From: Symbiodinium natans
Taxonomy: Eukaryota; Sar; Dinophyceae; Suessiales; Symbiodiniaceae
Assembly (NCBI GenBank): GCA_905221605.1
Contig: CAJNDS010002560.1
Location: 296,916-360,915, forward strand
DNA: 64,000 nucleotides
Reading direction: 5' to 3'
Part shown: piece after piece, positions 1 to 11,621 of the stretch
Position numbering within the stretch: the stretch's first letter is position 1
How the letters are laid out: each line of letters starts with the position of its first letter
Made by a program: the position numbers and the translations under genes
The notes under the pieces: generated by a model
What the model was told of the DNA's origin: nothing
Database searches by the model: none
Seen by the model: the letters and a program-made list of their open reading frames with translations, nothing else

Positions 1-170
1 ACAAAAACTGACTAAACTAACTGAGGCCGATGGTGATGCTTGTGCTTCGGCTCGCTTCGGTGGTTTGGGTTATCTTCGTCATCCTCGGCCTGTACAGTTC
101 TGATGTCCACGATCGCTTGGACCAGGTGAAGCTTCCGTGCCTTGCCTAGAAGCTTGTATAGCAAGAATAG

Positions 171-286
171 ACTTGGTAGCCCAGTGGTACCCTTTTCCCT
201 TGCTTTGGTTCAAGGGTCCTTAATTAAGTAACCAACCCCAAAAGAAAGGTGCCCTTATCATAATCTGGTTACTGGGCTACCAAGTA
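171..286. mobile_element. MITE-like foldback, 116 bp
   Basis: Perfect 15-bp terminal inverted repeats: ACTTGGTAGCCCAGT at 171-185 and its exact reverse complement at 272-286. The interior has no coding potential. This is the structure of a miniature inverted-repeat element. No clear target-site duplication is visible beyond 2-3 bases, so the mode of insertion is not established. Confidence 0.65.
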
Positions 287-882
287 GAGCAGAGCATTCA
301 GAATCAGAATGGCATGAGATGCAGTATTGTTAGTGCCCAAGCATCAAACCCACACTTGCAAAGAGGTTCACTTGACATCTCATGCCAAAGGTTGGGCAGC
401 GTTGTTTAAATCCCTGCGTGAGGCGTAGAGCAAGGGACATGGAACCAATATGTCCGTCTGAGTCAGGCCACAGTTAGACTCATGGGCAACAGCTGCCCCA
501 CTGCACCTCTTAGGCATGGGGGGGGTACAGGCTGGCATTGACGGCCAACGCTTTGGGCACCTCTATGGCTACGTGTCAACGAATCCTGTCTAGGCGTTGT
601 TCGGATCCCGAAGCACCATCGTGTACCATCCATGCCCAAGCGCACTGCAGATATAGCCTAGCACTCGTCAGATTCCCGCGCAAGTCAGACGTCTGTCCGT
701 GTCCCGCTTATTACTATTATTAATATTATTCTTAGTATTATCTACATTTTTATTGTTTATGAATGCCTCAGAGCCGAGAAGCTGTTGCTTCAGGTGGGTC
801 AGCGGCTGGTCGCGGATGCCCTCGATAAATAGGTCAGTGACCTTCCGGGCTACCTCCTGAGTCGTTGATTGCATATGTGCGA

Positions 883-977
883 TTTAGGGTTTAGGGTTTA
901 GGTTTTTTAGGGTTTAGGGTTTAGGGTCTGGGGTTTAGGGTTTAGGGTTTCGGGTTTAGGGTTTAAAAGGGTTTAGA
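883..977 (+). repeat. Degenerate TTTAGGG patch
   Basis: Telomere-type heptamers on the plus strand mixed with variants (TTTTTTAGGG, TCTGGGG, TTTCGGG). The decay suggests an old interstitial array. Confidence 0.8.
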
Positions 978-3363
978 GTTGAGTTTAGCCTAAAAACCTG
1001 CTGCAGCAAGAATGTGCAGCCATGAGCTCATGGACAGTCTCATCATATCGTTCAGCATCTGCCCAACAAAGCGGTTGTCGACACTGTGCCACGTTGCGCA
1101 CGGGCTTGTGCTACATGAGCGTGATCAGGAAGACAACGCTTGAATGTTGTTGTGCATTGTTTCAATGCCCACCGGCAGCAATAGCAGCAGCAAAAAACCA
1201 AACAACATGTGACAGTAGCAGCTGCTTTCAAGTACCTATACAACCTCAGCTAACCTCAACTCTCAAAGTCTTTCAGCACAATGTGTCTCTATGGGCAATG
1301 TTCTTGAGTGACCCAAGTGTCAGATGCCCCTTCTCTTTCCGTGCAGGCAAAGTTCCCATTATCTTCGGACATTAGATCCAATTTCCAACATCTGGCGCGC
1401 CGCTTCGAAGTACCAAGAACAACTGCACTGCATGAAGTGTGGAGAGTTGCTATAGAGTCGCCATCGTCCAGGTTCAACGTCTGCGCTCGATGAAGTTCGT
1501 GACGCATCAAAAGCTTGTGGAACGCTTCAAACGTCGATACAGGAACAACCCAAAGTTGTTCCTTCAAATAGGCGGTCCACAAATTTCAGAACCAATCTCG
1601 AAGTCATCCACGCCCTGTAGAATGAACGGTGCAAGACCGCTCAGCCGGATCCGGGTTGCCTGCCCTCCCCCAGCCCCCAACTTCAACACGAGAGCCGCGA
1701 GGTTTTTGGAGCTTCCGTGGTTTGGTTTTACTTCTTGTTCAATGTCGTCCTCACGGCGATATGCTGGTTTGTGATGATATTCGTGGCCCAGGCTCCGCGG
1801 ATGCAGGCGAATGAAGCCATGAAGGAAGCCCTAAACGTCCAAAGCTTCCGAGTTTCCTAAACCCTACAACCGCAACCCTCAACCCTAACCCGTAAACCCT
1901 GGCCCGTGCGATGTCGGTTCTGCTTCCGACTCTCCGCAGGATCGAGGTTGCCTTTCTCGGTTGCGGGGGCTGAGGCCAAGGTTGAGGATGCAGGGTTCAA
2001 GCATGCGGGGGTTTAGGGCTTCGGGGTTCAGGGTTTATAGGGTTTAGGGTTAGGCTGAGTTTCGGTGCTGAGTTTGGGGTTTCATTCACAGGGCTGACCC
2101 CCTCATGTTTCCACTTAGGAAGAACTGTTGCGGAGATGGCAGGGGCAGGCAAGACCCTTTGAAGCCACTCAAACCTGAGCCTCAAACGCCCCCAAACAAC
2201 CTCCAGGGACGATTTTTTCTGGATAAAATTGCCCCAGTTTGCAGATGAGTCACCTTCAAAAGCCTGGCAGGAAGTTGCAGGATTTTGCATGTTTCAGGTG
2301 GGATGCCTCAAAACAACACTCTGTAACTTACTCCGCCAGTAGTTGAACTTCAAACTTTTGGGGTTTTAAGAGTATAAAAGTTTAACCTTTTTCCCCTAGG
2401 TTCTTGGAGAAGTAAGGAACTTAAACCACCTTGACAGACAGACTCAGGTGTGGTATTTCGCTGGTGCAAAGTTTGCCACGAAGAGATGTACCGTGCCCTT
2501 TGCTTTGTGGTGCTGCCTGCGCGCGGGGCTCAGAGGGTGGGTTTGGGGTTCAGGGTTTAGGGTTTGGGTTTCAGGGTTCAGAGTTTTAGGGTTAAGGGTT
2601 TGAGCATGCTCCGGCGACGTTTGGGCTCTTGAAATGAGCTTCGGTCGCTGTCCGAAAGCCTTGGGCTTGCAGCCAGAATCCGGTACTCAAAGCGACTGCA
2701 GGGTTTATCTTACTGTTACTGTTGGTGAGTGTATATCAGGGTGGCTCGGTATTGGGGAGTGACTTCTTGGGGATACGAGAAATATACGCCCCACTCCATG
2801 CACGCAGCGAAGCTGGCTCAGGATATCATTCTGGCACGATGGTTCTGGCAGGACCAACCGAGTTCAATGGAGTGGCAAGGATGAGCTAGTCACCCAGTCA
2901 GACCTAGTCATCTCTCCAAGTGGCGGCCTCCTTTGGCACAGTTTTTTTTTGCCAGGGACCCCACAAGGACCATTAATTTCGCCGAGGGTTTTTGCAACAC
3001 AACAGGGCAGCCTCCTGATTTTTGGTGAATGTGTCGAAGCGTCGCCCTGAACGGAGAAAACGCCTTGAAACTGCAGGACTTGTGCACTTCTTCATCGGGC
3101 CTCTCCACGCGACCCTTGGGAATCTGCAGGTCAGCCCTTCTTGCGGTTCGAGAGATTTCTACCCTTGTGGTGTGTTGCAAGGCTGACGTTTGGAACTTAA
3201 GGGGTTCAGACTTTCAGTTCTGGGGGCTGCAGGAGTGGAGTGAGAACCGCCAGACCTTGGTCATAAACATAACCCCGGAACTGGAAACCCTGAGCCCTCG
3301 ACACTCTATAGACTCGAGACCCTACGCGACGTATTATTCTTCTAATGAATCTTCGTTTTTTTT

Positions 3364-3423
3364 CTGATTATTGTTATTATTATTATTGTTATTATTATTA
3401 TTGTTATTATTCTTGTTATTAAT
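3364..3423. repeat. (TTA)n-type microsatellite
   Basis: Imperfect TTATTG/TTATTA repeats of about 60 bases. A similar tract lies at 5,229-5,323. Confidence 0.85.
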
Positions 3424-3523
3424 ATCTACAGGCCTTGCGGCACGGGCCGGCCTGGCCGTCTGAAAGCTGAAACTCAGGTTTGGGTTTAGGGGTTTAGGGG
3501 GCGCAGGGAGTCGGGACGTAATC

Positions 3524-4107
3524 AAGAAGAAAGGGAAAAAGAAAAAAAGAAGAAGAAGAGAAAGAAGAATAATAAAATAATAGGAAAAAGAAGAAGAAAA
3601 GACATAATAAGAAAATAAGAAGAAGAGAAAGAAGAAGAAACAGAAGAATGAAAAAAGAAAGATTAAGAAACAGAAGAAGAAGAAAAGAAAAGACAAAAGA
3701 AAAAACAGAAGAATAAAAATAAGAAAAGAAAAGACAGAATAATAACAAGAATCAAGGGTAAAGGAAGAAAAAGAAGAAGAGAAATAAGAATGGTAAGAAA
3801 ATAAGAAACAGAAGAAGAAGAAAATAAAGAAGAATGAAAGAAGAAGAAAAGGAAGAATGAGAAAATAAAGAAGAAGAAGAAGAAGCAGAATAAGAATAAA
3901 AGAAAGAAGAAGGAAAAGAAGAAAAGAAGAACAAAAGAAAAGAAAGAATAATAACAAGAAGAAAGGGAAAAGGAAGAAAAATAATAAGAATAAGAAGGGA
4001 AAGAAGAAGAACATAAAGAAGGAACAAAAAGAAGAAGACAAGGAATCAAAAAAAATAAGAAGAAAAAACAATGAACAGGAAGCAGAAGAGAAGAAAGAAC
4101 AGGAAGC
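3524..4107 (+). repeat. 584-nt A/G-rich (GAA-like) tract
   Basis: Almost only A and G on the plus strand, with rare T (mainly in AATAAT or ATAAG) and rare C. GAAGAA and GAAA blocks dominate. Long antisense open frames across it encode only Phe/Leu/Ser runs and are not genes. Such mirror-symmetric polypurine tracts can form triplex (H-DNA); this is a property of the class and was not tested here. Confidence 0.9.
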
Positions 4108-4129
4108 GACAGCCGAAACCCTACATATA

Positions 4130-5130
4130 ATCCTCTGCGTGCGCTTGCGCGTGTGCGCGCGTGCGCGCAACAGCATCATTGGCATCAGCGGCTTGGGGGT
4201 GGGGGCCGAAAGTCCCAAAAACACGACGAAACCAAGGTTTTCGCGAGAAAAACATGCTTTCTCCGAGGTTTGGCGCTGCGTGCATACACGGCAGCCATAA
4301 CGAGGAGTTTTTGAACAGTTTTTCGCGCAACACGCAAAAAAACACGGTATTTACCGCGTTTCCACCGCGTTTCCGGCCCCTCGGACCCCCCCCCCCCCCC
4401 CCCAAGCGAGCATCATGAGCATCAGCGAGGCCCTCATGAGCATCAGCCGAGGCTCCGGAGCTGGGACCCGAGGGCCCTGGAGAAATGAAGGGCTCATGAT
4501 GCGCACCCGTGGGTGCGTCTCGCGGGCGTCGGCTGACGCCCCCGAGGCCTTGGGTGTCAATGATGCTCACCGTGGAGGAGCGGCAGTGCCCCGAAAGGAG
4601 GTGTGTGTCGAAACACACGAAAAACACGGTATTTACGGTGTTTTATGGCTTTATTGAGGTGCCTGGGCCGTCCTGTCACCCCGGGGGCAGGTCGCTGATG
4701 CTCATGATGCTCGCGCCTGTTGAGGGGGGGTACCCCCCCAAAACTTGAGGTATAAGGTCTTTTTTCGCATGTTCGCCCAACGTTAAAAAGCAGGGTCGAT
4801 CACGCGCGCCGGGTCACGCATCATGAGCCCTGCAGGGCGTTTGGCGGCCCTCCAAAAACGCAAAAACACATGGTATTTACGATGTTTTCGGCAAGTCCAC
4901 GCATTCGCGTTTGGGACCCGGCTCGGCGCCCTCCCGGGGCTCCCCCCGGAGCCTCATGCAAGGAGACATGCCATTTTCAGGGGGTCGGCGGCACGGGCGG
5001 CGCCCGCTAGCACGGGCACTGGACCACGACGGCCAGGCCGGATTGAATGGCTGCCGCCAATGCCGCCGACCCCGGGAGCGCGGCAGTGCGGTGACCCGCC
5101 GGCAGTGCTAGCTGACGTCCCGGAGGAGAA
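4130..5130. repeat. Interspersed repeat family with palindromic core
   Basis: Three spaced copies of a short near-palindrome related to AACACGGTATTTACGGTGTT occur near 4,343, 4,621 and 4,865, about 245-280 bp apart. They are embedded in GC-rich sequence with recurring CATCATGAGCATCAGC-type motifs. A related stretch lies at 61,350-62,230. No convincing coding region overlaps. The copies differ too much to be a recent tandem array. Confidence 0.6.
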
Positions 5131-5228
5131 GCAGACCTCGGCCGTGCGTTACCTGCTATAGGAGTTTGTGGGAGGGGAGGGGAGACCCTTCGGGATTTCA
5201 CTGACGCCGACAGCGGGGTCGGCGGATA

Positions 5229-5323
5229 TTGTTGTTATTGTTATTATTATTATTATTACTATTCTTCTTATTATTATTATTGTTATTATTATTATTGTTA
5301 CTCTTATTCTTATCATTATTTTT
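5229..5323. repeat. (TTA)n-type microsatellite
   Basis: About 95 bases of TTATTA/TTATTG with occasional C. The open frames across it are Leu/Asn runs only. Confidence 0.85.
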
Positions 5324-5436
5324 TAGCCCCCACAGCCCTGCGACCTCCAGTCCAGACTTCGGCCTCTGGAGTCCATATGTACTCAATCGGTCGGTTCGAG
5401 TCTTTCCCTCCCTCCCCTCCCCCCTTCGGGGTTGGG

Positions 5437-5513
5437 TTTAGGGTTTAGGGTTTAGGGTTTAGGGTTTAGGGTTTAGGGTTTAGGGTTTAGGGTTTAGGGT
5501 TTAGGGTTTAGGG
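5437..5513 (+). repeat. Interstitial telomere array (TTTAGGG)11
   Basis: Eleven perfect TTTAGGG units (77 bp), followed directly by TTCCTCG and a poly-C tract. It is flanked by ordinary sequence on both sides, so it is an internal array and not a chromosome end. Confidence 0.95.
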
Positions 5514-8500
5514 TTCCTCGCCCCCCCCCCCCCCACCCCCCCAGCAGTTTGCCACTTTGCCTGTGAGCGTCCCGGTCTTTCTGATGTCGATGTTGGATGG
5601 CGCGTGCTGGACATGTGGCTGCGTTTCTCCCTTTTGTTCTTGAAGCCCTTACGGCGATATGCCGTGACCCCGAGCCTAAACCCGAAACCCTAACCCCTTA
5701 AACCCTTAAATCCTTATACAGCCCTGAAGCCCTAAACCCTGCAATCCAGCCGGGAGTCCAGTGTGGGAGCCGGGGTGGGTCATGCAGGAGGGCATTAGGG
5801 CCGGCAACCCACTGGCCATCATCATCCAGGCTGCTCTCAGTTTTTAGGAGTTTTGTTGAGGGATGCTGGAGGGTCTCTAGGATGCAGGGTCTGAGGGTTA
5901 ACGGTTCGGATGTTTTGGGTTTCTGGGTTCCATGCGAAGGAAAGAGGTTTTAGTTGCTCTACAATGGAAGCTTGCACAATAGCATGTATAGCGCAGAAGG
6001 ACGACCATCTGCTTAGTTTCTGGCATCTCGTGCTCCCTAGGCATGGTGTTCCTACTGGCCCTTAAACCCTGTTAGGGGTTAGGGTTTAGGTTTAGGGTTT
6101 GGGGTTTAGGGTTTAGGGTTTAGGGATGCAGGGAGGAGGAGGCCATGTTCTGGAAACGCGATGCCCCACTCTGGCATTCAACAGCCCCGACTTCTTTGCA
6201 TTGCACGGTTCACAGAACAAATTCAGTAGAACAGGTCGCCGGCATACCAAGGGGAATGGAAGGGAAGCAAAAAAACAAAGCCCTGTAGCTTGACCTGCTG
6301 GTTTGAGCCAGACTTGCTGCTCCTGCTGCTTGGACTTCTACGAGGAGGCTTTCGCGTTCCTCAACCGCGATGCCCTGCAGGATGTGAGTCTGCAGGCAGC
6401 GTCACATGTGAAGTTTTGCAGAGGTTCTGGGACGTGTGCAGGTCGTAAACCTGCAACAAGATGAGCAGCTTTGCAGATCAAGTAGGTCAGCCTTACCCAC
6501 CGTTTTGGGGTGTCGGTGTGGCTTCGCTTCAAGTGATGTGGGCTTCAGGGGTTCGGCCAGCCTGGAGGCACCTCTCTGAGCAGTAATAGAGGCTGATCAC
6601 GGGTGGAAGCCACGCCATGTGTTCTTGACGAGGCGTTTAGCTTCTACGAAGGTGCCCTACACATTTCAGACAATCGGGAAGGCACTTCGCTGATCGAGGA
6701 GGCTGGAGCACAGCGCTGCCATTTCCTGACATGACCCTAAGTGGGAAGTCATCACCATCAGCAATTGCGGCACAACCGCAGCAAGAGCAAGCGCCGATCA
6801 ACCATGATGACAATCCCAAGCCGCAAGCCCTCGTGATTCTCCACCTGTGGCTAGGACTGCAGGACTGTAGCAGACAACCTTCGCAACTTCAGAACATCCA
6901 TTTGCTGAGTGACAGCTGCGACGTGCGTGTCCCTAGACAGGTGGCCCTTCTCGGTTCGTCCACCTTCTTGTTCCAGGTGGCGGGCGTGGGTTGCGCATCT
7001 CGGATGACAGTGGCCGACGAAGAGACCTTCAGCGAAGCAGTGAATGAAGACCCTAGTTCCTCCTACTGTTCCTCCTGTACCCTAAAACATCCCTCAACCC
7101 GCGTCTTCAAGTCGAGAGCTACTAGCCTTAGAAGGTCACTTGCTGGGGGACACTCAGGCCGGAGTCATTAGTTGGCTCGCCGTCGCCCAGACTCTGCTCC
7201 CTGGCTTAAGGTCTCCGCGTGACATCCCTGGCCCCCTTTTAATGGCAAGGAGGTTGCAGCAAGTTACGGTGTTTGGAATGCCGGCATGTGAACTTGTGTC
7301 ACCTGATCGGAGCTGCCAAGTCAAAGAGTCCAAGCGCTACGAACAAACATTGTTTGTGTTTGTCTAAACCCTAAACCCCAAACCCCAAACCCCAAGCCCC
7401 AAACCCTAAACCCTAAACCCTAAACCCTAAAAGCTTCCAACGGTCATGTCTGGAGTGCGCGGGAGCGTCAAGCATTTTTTCACGTGGCCAGAGGTGGGCA
7501 AGTGACACGCTGTGAAATGATGCAAATGACAGTGCACGTTCAGGGCATGAATAGCGTGTATTTCAACATAGTCGCGGTTTTGACAGGCTGTAGTACTTAA
7601 TGACACATGCTTGCAGCCTCCGACCTTCTTTGGGTGACCAAGTTGGACACAATGGGGGAACGGGAGTTCGCATTGCAAGGTCGGATACCAAATTCACCAG
7701 CCCGGATAGCCAGTACTTTGTGGAAGACAAGTCTCTGCTCTGCCTGGGCGGCGCTGTTCTCTCGTTTCTTGTGGCGCTGGCCTCAGACTTGAAGCTTGTG
7801 AAGGCAGACAGTTCCAGCTTGAGAAGGCTCAGCTTTCAGCTCAAGGCACTTAAAGTGCCTGTGGTTCTTTCGTGGGGACACTGTCTTGAGACCGATCATC
7901 CAACAGCCTTTTCCCCCGAGATCTTGATACCCTTCACTGCAGCAGATAGAAGAAAGAAGAGGCGAATCCCTAAACCTTAACCCCTAAACCATAAACCCAA
8001 AACCCTAAACAGACCGCGAGGCATTGCCCTTCATGACCATTTTCGATGTTGCTGCGAAGCTGCAAATATGGGTTCAGGGCTCAACCTCAGTGGGCTGCGA
8101 GGGCGCATGAGCGCCTGTTTTTTTTGTCCAGATACCCTATAAAATAGAGTACGCTCTTGTTGTAGGACCTCCCAGAATGGGTACCCTAATTCTTGGGGAC
8201 CCCCCCCCCCTCCAAATCGGCACGCTTGATGGGGTGAGCGTGGCAAGCTAAGGTTTCTGAGGCTGTGCTGTACAGCAAAGTCGTGGACCGGCAGCGCAAT
8301 CCCAAAAAAGGGAAACACAGCTCGTCCGGCATCTTCAGGACCCTCCACCGGGGGTTTAAGGTTTAGGGTTCAGGGTTTTGTTAGGGTTTAGGGTTTAGGA
8401 GTTTAGGGTTTATACAACTCAAGGCAGCTAGTCCGGATGAATGTGACGGAATGTGTGGAAAGATTCTACCGGACTCTACCGTGCCGAATGCTTGAGTTTG

Positions 8501-8696
8501 GGCCCTTGACGCCCTTAAGTGACTACCATGCTTGCCCCCTGACGTGCTGAAGAGGAACTGTTCACCTTGGCGCCAGACACTGCAGGCACGGATCTGAGAG
8601 CTGTCTTTTCCTGAACGCTTTGTGTATGGTTTACTGGTTTACAGCGACAGCACATCCGGAATACCAACACCCTTGGGTTACCCTACGACCCCTTGG
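5514..8696. other. Gene-poor stretch
   Basis: This holds a poly-C tract (about 5,520-5,540) and TTTAGGG-type patches at 6,071-6,125, 7,364-7,431 (C-strand, many CCCCAAA variants) and 8,352-8,411. Two plus-strand frames of 126-146 codons (6,731-7,171 and 7,600-7,980) have no domain I recognise, no supporting splice signals and no repeats. I cannot say whether they are exons. Confidence 0.5.
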
Positions 8697-8802
8697 AAAA
8701 ATACTACCCCCCCTAGGTTCCCCCCCAAAAAAAGCCTTAATTAGGCTTAATTATCCCTCAATAGCCTTAATTATGGGGGGAACCTAGGGGGGGGGTAGTT
8801 TT
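8697..8802. mobile_element. MITE-like foldback with C7/G-rich arms
   Basis: The left arm reads ATACTACCCCCCCTAGGTTC and the right arm, from about 8,775, is its near-perfect reverse complement through GGTAGT. The arms are close to 28 bp. The loop contains repeated TTAATTAGGC/GCCTTAATTA motifs that can pair again. There is no coding potential. Confidence 0.65.
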
Positions 8803-10047
8803 CAGGAGGGTAGTAGGGGAACCCATGATACACCTGGTTCGGCCGGCTAGGACTGAGTACGTACAAGCCTTGCTAATGCCAGATCGCGTTTGTTGCGCCT
8901 TTTGCGCAACATCTCCGAACATGCGTGTTGAGTTAAGCTTTCGGCGGGCTGTCATACTCTGCGGGAGCAATGCAAGGAGCTGAGCTGAGCTTGACCAACG
9001 AAAACTCACGAGAAACAGCTTTGTCCAGCTGTGCCTCTGCCGAGGACATCACTTCCTGCAATTGCGCCTACCGCAATGGCGACACCGGAGCCCCGGGTTC
9101 TGGAACGTATGACATGGGCTCGATGGGCAGCAGCCGCTCAGTGCTGGGGCTGCCAAGGATAGAGCCGGACAATCCGAACATGTCTGAGTCTCATAGTCTG
9201 ATGTCCACCTTGGAGGTTCTGCTGGGCTCGCTTGTGCAACCCGTGTTGGCCAAGGTAAAACTTCATGATGCGTAGCATGTGAGTCAGGTTCATAAAGATC
9301 CAAGCCCCAACTTGCAGGCAAGGGCCTTCGCCAGGCAGTTTCAAGCTTATCTTTATGCGGCTTAGCCTTAAAGGTCTGCGCCGATCCGCCCCCCAAGGTG
9401 CAAGGAGCCATGTCAATATCGGCCTATGCGCCATCCTCGCCCTTCTCGACACCAGCCTGACTGGCAAGCAGTCAAGAGGCTGACAAGGCAGGTGCAAGGG
9501 AACCCCCACCCGCCAACATGAACCTGACCCCCCCCCCCCCCCGCCTCGGCCCCGACTAGCTCCTCGGCCCCGACTAGCTCCTCAATGCCTAGCAGTAGGT
9601 GTATTGAATTCAAGTGGTTCTGCTCTGCAGTCACAGAATCCTCGGCGCATTCGTGTACCACCGGGGCCCAGAGTGTGCTGCACAGGACTCGGCGTGAGTC
9701 TACCAGGCAGAAGTGTCTTTAGCGTAAATGTCGGCCTGGACCATCAATGCCCATCTTCTCATCACTGCACCACTCTTGGCAACAGTTTATGGGCGGATGG
9801 TCCGTGCCCGGCTTCGCACGCAAATGCACCATGCACATTTGCTGCAGCTTCCGGGCTTCCGAGATAGATTTTCCCAGTAAAGCGGTGCAAATGCCGAAGT
9901 GCATTGCGGAACAAAAGTCCGGGTGTCCGAATGCTCTCAGCAGACCATATATCGGACATCCGTGCCCATCCGTAGAGCCAGCACATGAGCAATGACATGG
10001 TAGCTGGCTGAAGGAGCAAACATGCCTGTTAAACTGTTAAACTCTCT

Positions 10048-10081
<34 letters not shown>

Positions 10082-10369
10082 CTCTCTCACTCTCTTGCAC
10101 AAGCTCGCCTTGCCAACTTGCCATGCTTCCCCTTCTGCACAAGCCAATGACGCACCATGGGCTGTACCTTCAAACTCCAAGAATGGGCTGGTCGAACCAT
10201 AGTCTGTCTGCTAGCATTTTTGGCTAAGCTTTCGGGCTTAGGGCTTGGGGCACCCCTATACCCAAGCCGAAAACACCAGAACCCTTGTCTCCGGGTCCCC
10301 CTACACCTTGGAACCCTATCACTTTACAGGCCCCAAGAACCCTGAAACCCTTGAGTGCTCGAACCGTCC
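8803..10369. other. Gene-poor stretch
   Basis: One 101-codon plus-strand frame (8,970-9,275) has ordinary composition but no recognised domain. There is a poly-C tract at about 9,528-9,542, next to a duplicated CTCGGCCCCGACTAGCTC pair, and a (CT)n microsatellite at about 10,041-10,094. I see no RNA genes. Confidence 0.45.
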
Positions 10370-10435
10370 CTACTTGGAGGTTCAGGGTAGTTGACTTCTA
10401 ACCCTACTTAAAAGTATAACTGGACTCCCAATGGT
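10370..10435 (+). mobile_element. Half copy of the CTACTTGGAGG foldback family
   Basis: It begins CTACTTGGAGGTTCAGGGTAG, matching the left terminus of the foldback at 53,440-53,558. It continues with related AAAAGTATAA and TCTAACCCTA segments. No matching right terminus is visible, so this looks like a truncated copy. Confidence 0.5.
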
Positions 10436-10875
10436 AATATGGGGGGGGTCGGAATGATTGCTAAAACAACCCTATTCTGACTATTCGGGCCCATAGATTT
10501 CCCCAACGAGGTGAGCCCAGTAGACTTGGTCCGCTGGAGGGCGGAGTCCAATCAGGCAGAGGGAGTGCGTGTTCGAGTCATGGGCTTCTGGAAGGACAGG
10601 CTTATGGGCTGACCGGGCTTCCAGGGCTTGGGAGATTGCAAGATTCAGGGTCGAGCTTTAGGGTTTCAGGGTGGGAGAATCGTACGCGGCGCGCTGCTCC
10701 GTCCACATTTCGCATTCCAAAGTCGCGAGGCGCGATCAGAAAGCACATGCTGCTGCATCGCGGCTCAGGAATGAGGTTACGGGTTTAGGGTTTATAAGGA
10801 TGCCTTCAGGCAGACGTCCTGCCGTTGTGAGGCCTGGCTGCTCCAGGTCGACAGCCATGGAGGCCAGGACCAGAT

Positions 10876-11185
10876 AGTATATTATAGTATATTATAGAGC
10901 ATTATGGTATATTATAGTATATTATTGTGTATTATCGTATACTACAGTATATTAATTTTATCGATGGTCGAAGGGGTCTGGGGTTTTGAGCTCTATTCCC
11001 GAAGCTTCACCGCGCTTTCTGACAGCCGAGAGCCCCAAAAGTCCGGCTGTCAGCCTTCTGATTAAACAATATACTAGAATATTCTATCATATACAAGAAT
11101 ATACTAGTATACTATAATGTACTAAAATATAATACAGTATATAATATATAGTAGATAATCTATGGTATATTATATATAATATAAA
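10876..11185. repeat. AT-rich TATAGTATAT palindromic repeats
   Basis: Two blocks (10,876-10,955 and 11,067-11,185) are built from short self-complementary units such as TATAGTATATTATA and ATACTAGTATAC. A GC-richer 110-bp spacer with its own inverted motif GGCTGTCAG separates them. There is no coding potential. Confidence 0.8.
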
Positions 11186-11217
11186 ATGTACTTCAAGCTT
11201 TTTTTGAAGCCCCCAGA

Positions 11218-11414
11218 CCCTAAACCCTAAACCCTAAACCCTAAACCCTAAACCCTAAACCCTAAACCCTAAACCCTAAACCCTAAACCCTAAACCCTAA
11301 ACCCTAAACACTAAAACCCTAAACCCTAAACCCTAAACCCTAAACCCTAAACCCTAAACCCTAAACCCTAAACCCTAAACCCTAAACCCTAAACCCTAAA
11401 CCCTAAACCCTAAA
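11218..11414 (-). repeat. Interstitial telomere array (CCCTAAA)n, about 28 units
   Basis: Nearly perfect CCCTAAA units for about 197 bp with one irregular unit near 11,305 (AACACTAAAA). The array ends in CCCTAAACCCCATCCC, the same end sequence as the array at 54,315-54,500. It points away from the G-strand array at 11,520. Confidence 0.95.
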
Positions 11415-11508
11415 CCCCATCCCGAGCTTCGCCCACAGCCCTGGCTGTTTCGAGGCGGTGGTTGCGGCCCTACCCCAGACCGGCTCAGCCCGGAGTTGAC
11501 AAGGTACC

Positions 11509-11621
11509 TCCCACATGGGTTTAGGGTTTAGGGTTTAGGGTTTAGGGTTTAGGGTTTAGGGTTTAGGGTTTAGGGTTTAGGGTTTAGGGTTTAGGGTTTA
11601 GGGTTTAGGGTCCCACATGGG
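11509..11621 (+). repeat. (TTTAGGG)13 array flanked by an 11-bp direct duplication
   Basis: Exactly 13 perfect units (11,520-11,610, 91 bp) sit between two identical copies of TCCCACATGGG (11,509-11,519 and 11,611-11,621). The uninterrupted units and perfect flanking copies suggest a fairly recent insertion with duplication of 11 host bases, for example addition at a staggered break. The mechanism is inference. Confidence 0.9.

Larger units (their letters stand above)
1..3363. other. Gene-poor stretch with degenerate telomere-type patches
   Basis: No open frame here has a recognisable domain. The sequence is ordinary GC-balanced intergenic DNA with a foldback element at 171-286 and scattered degenerate TTTAGGG patches (883-977, about 2,030-2,060, 2,538-2,600). 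A half copy of the foldback end TACTGTTGGTGAG, seen complete at 19,110-19,213, lies near 2,715. I see no RNA gene. Confidence 0.6.

Noticed and set aside
3334-4224. 296-codon antisense open frame
   Set aside because: It is a translation of the A/G-rich tract (Phe, Leu and Ser runs) and has no domain.
10500-10590. tRNA-like GTTCGAGTC box
   Set aside because: No acceptor stem, A box or anticodon arm could be folded around it.
11218-11621. True chromosome end or CRISPR-like array
   Set aside because: Units are 7-bp telomere heptamers without spacers and unique sequence lies on both sides. It is an interstitial telomere array.
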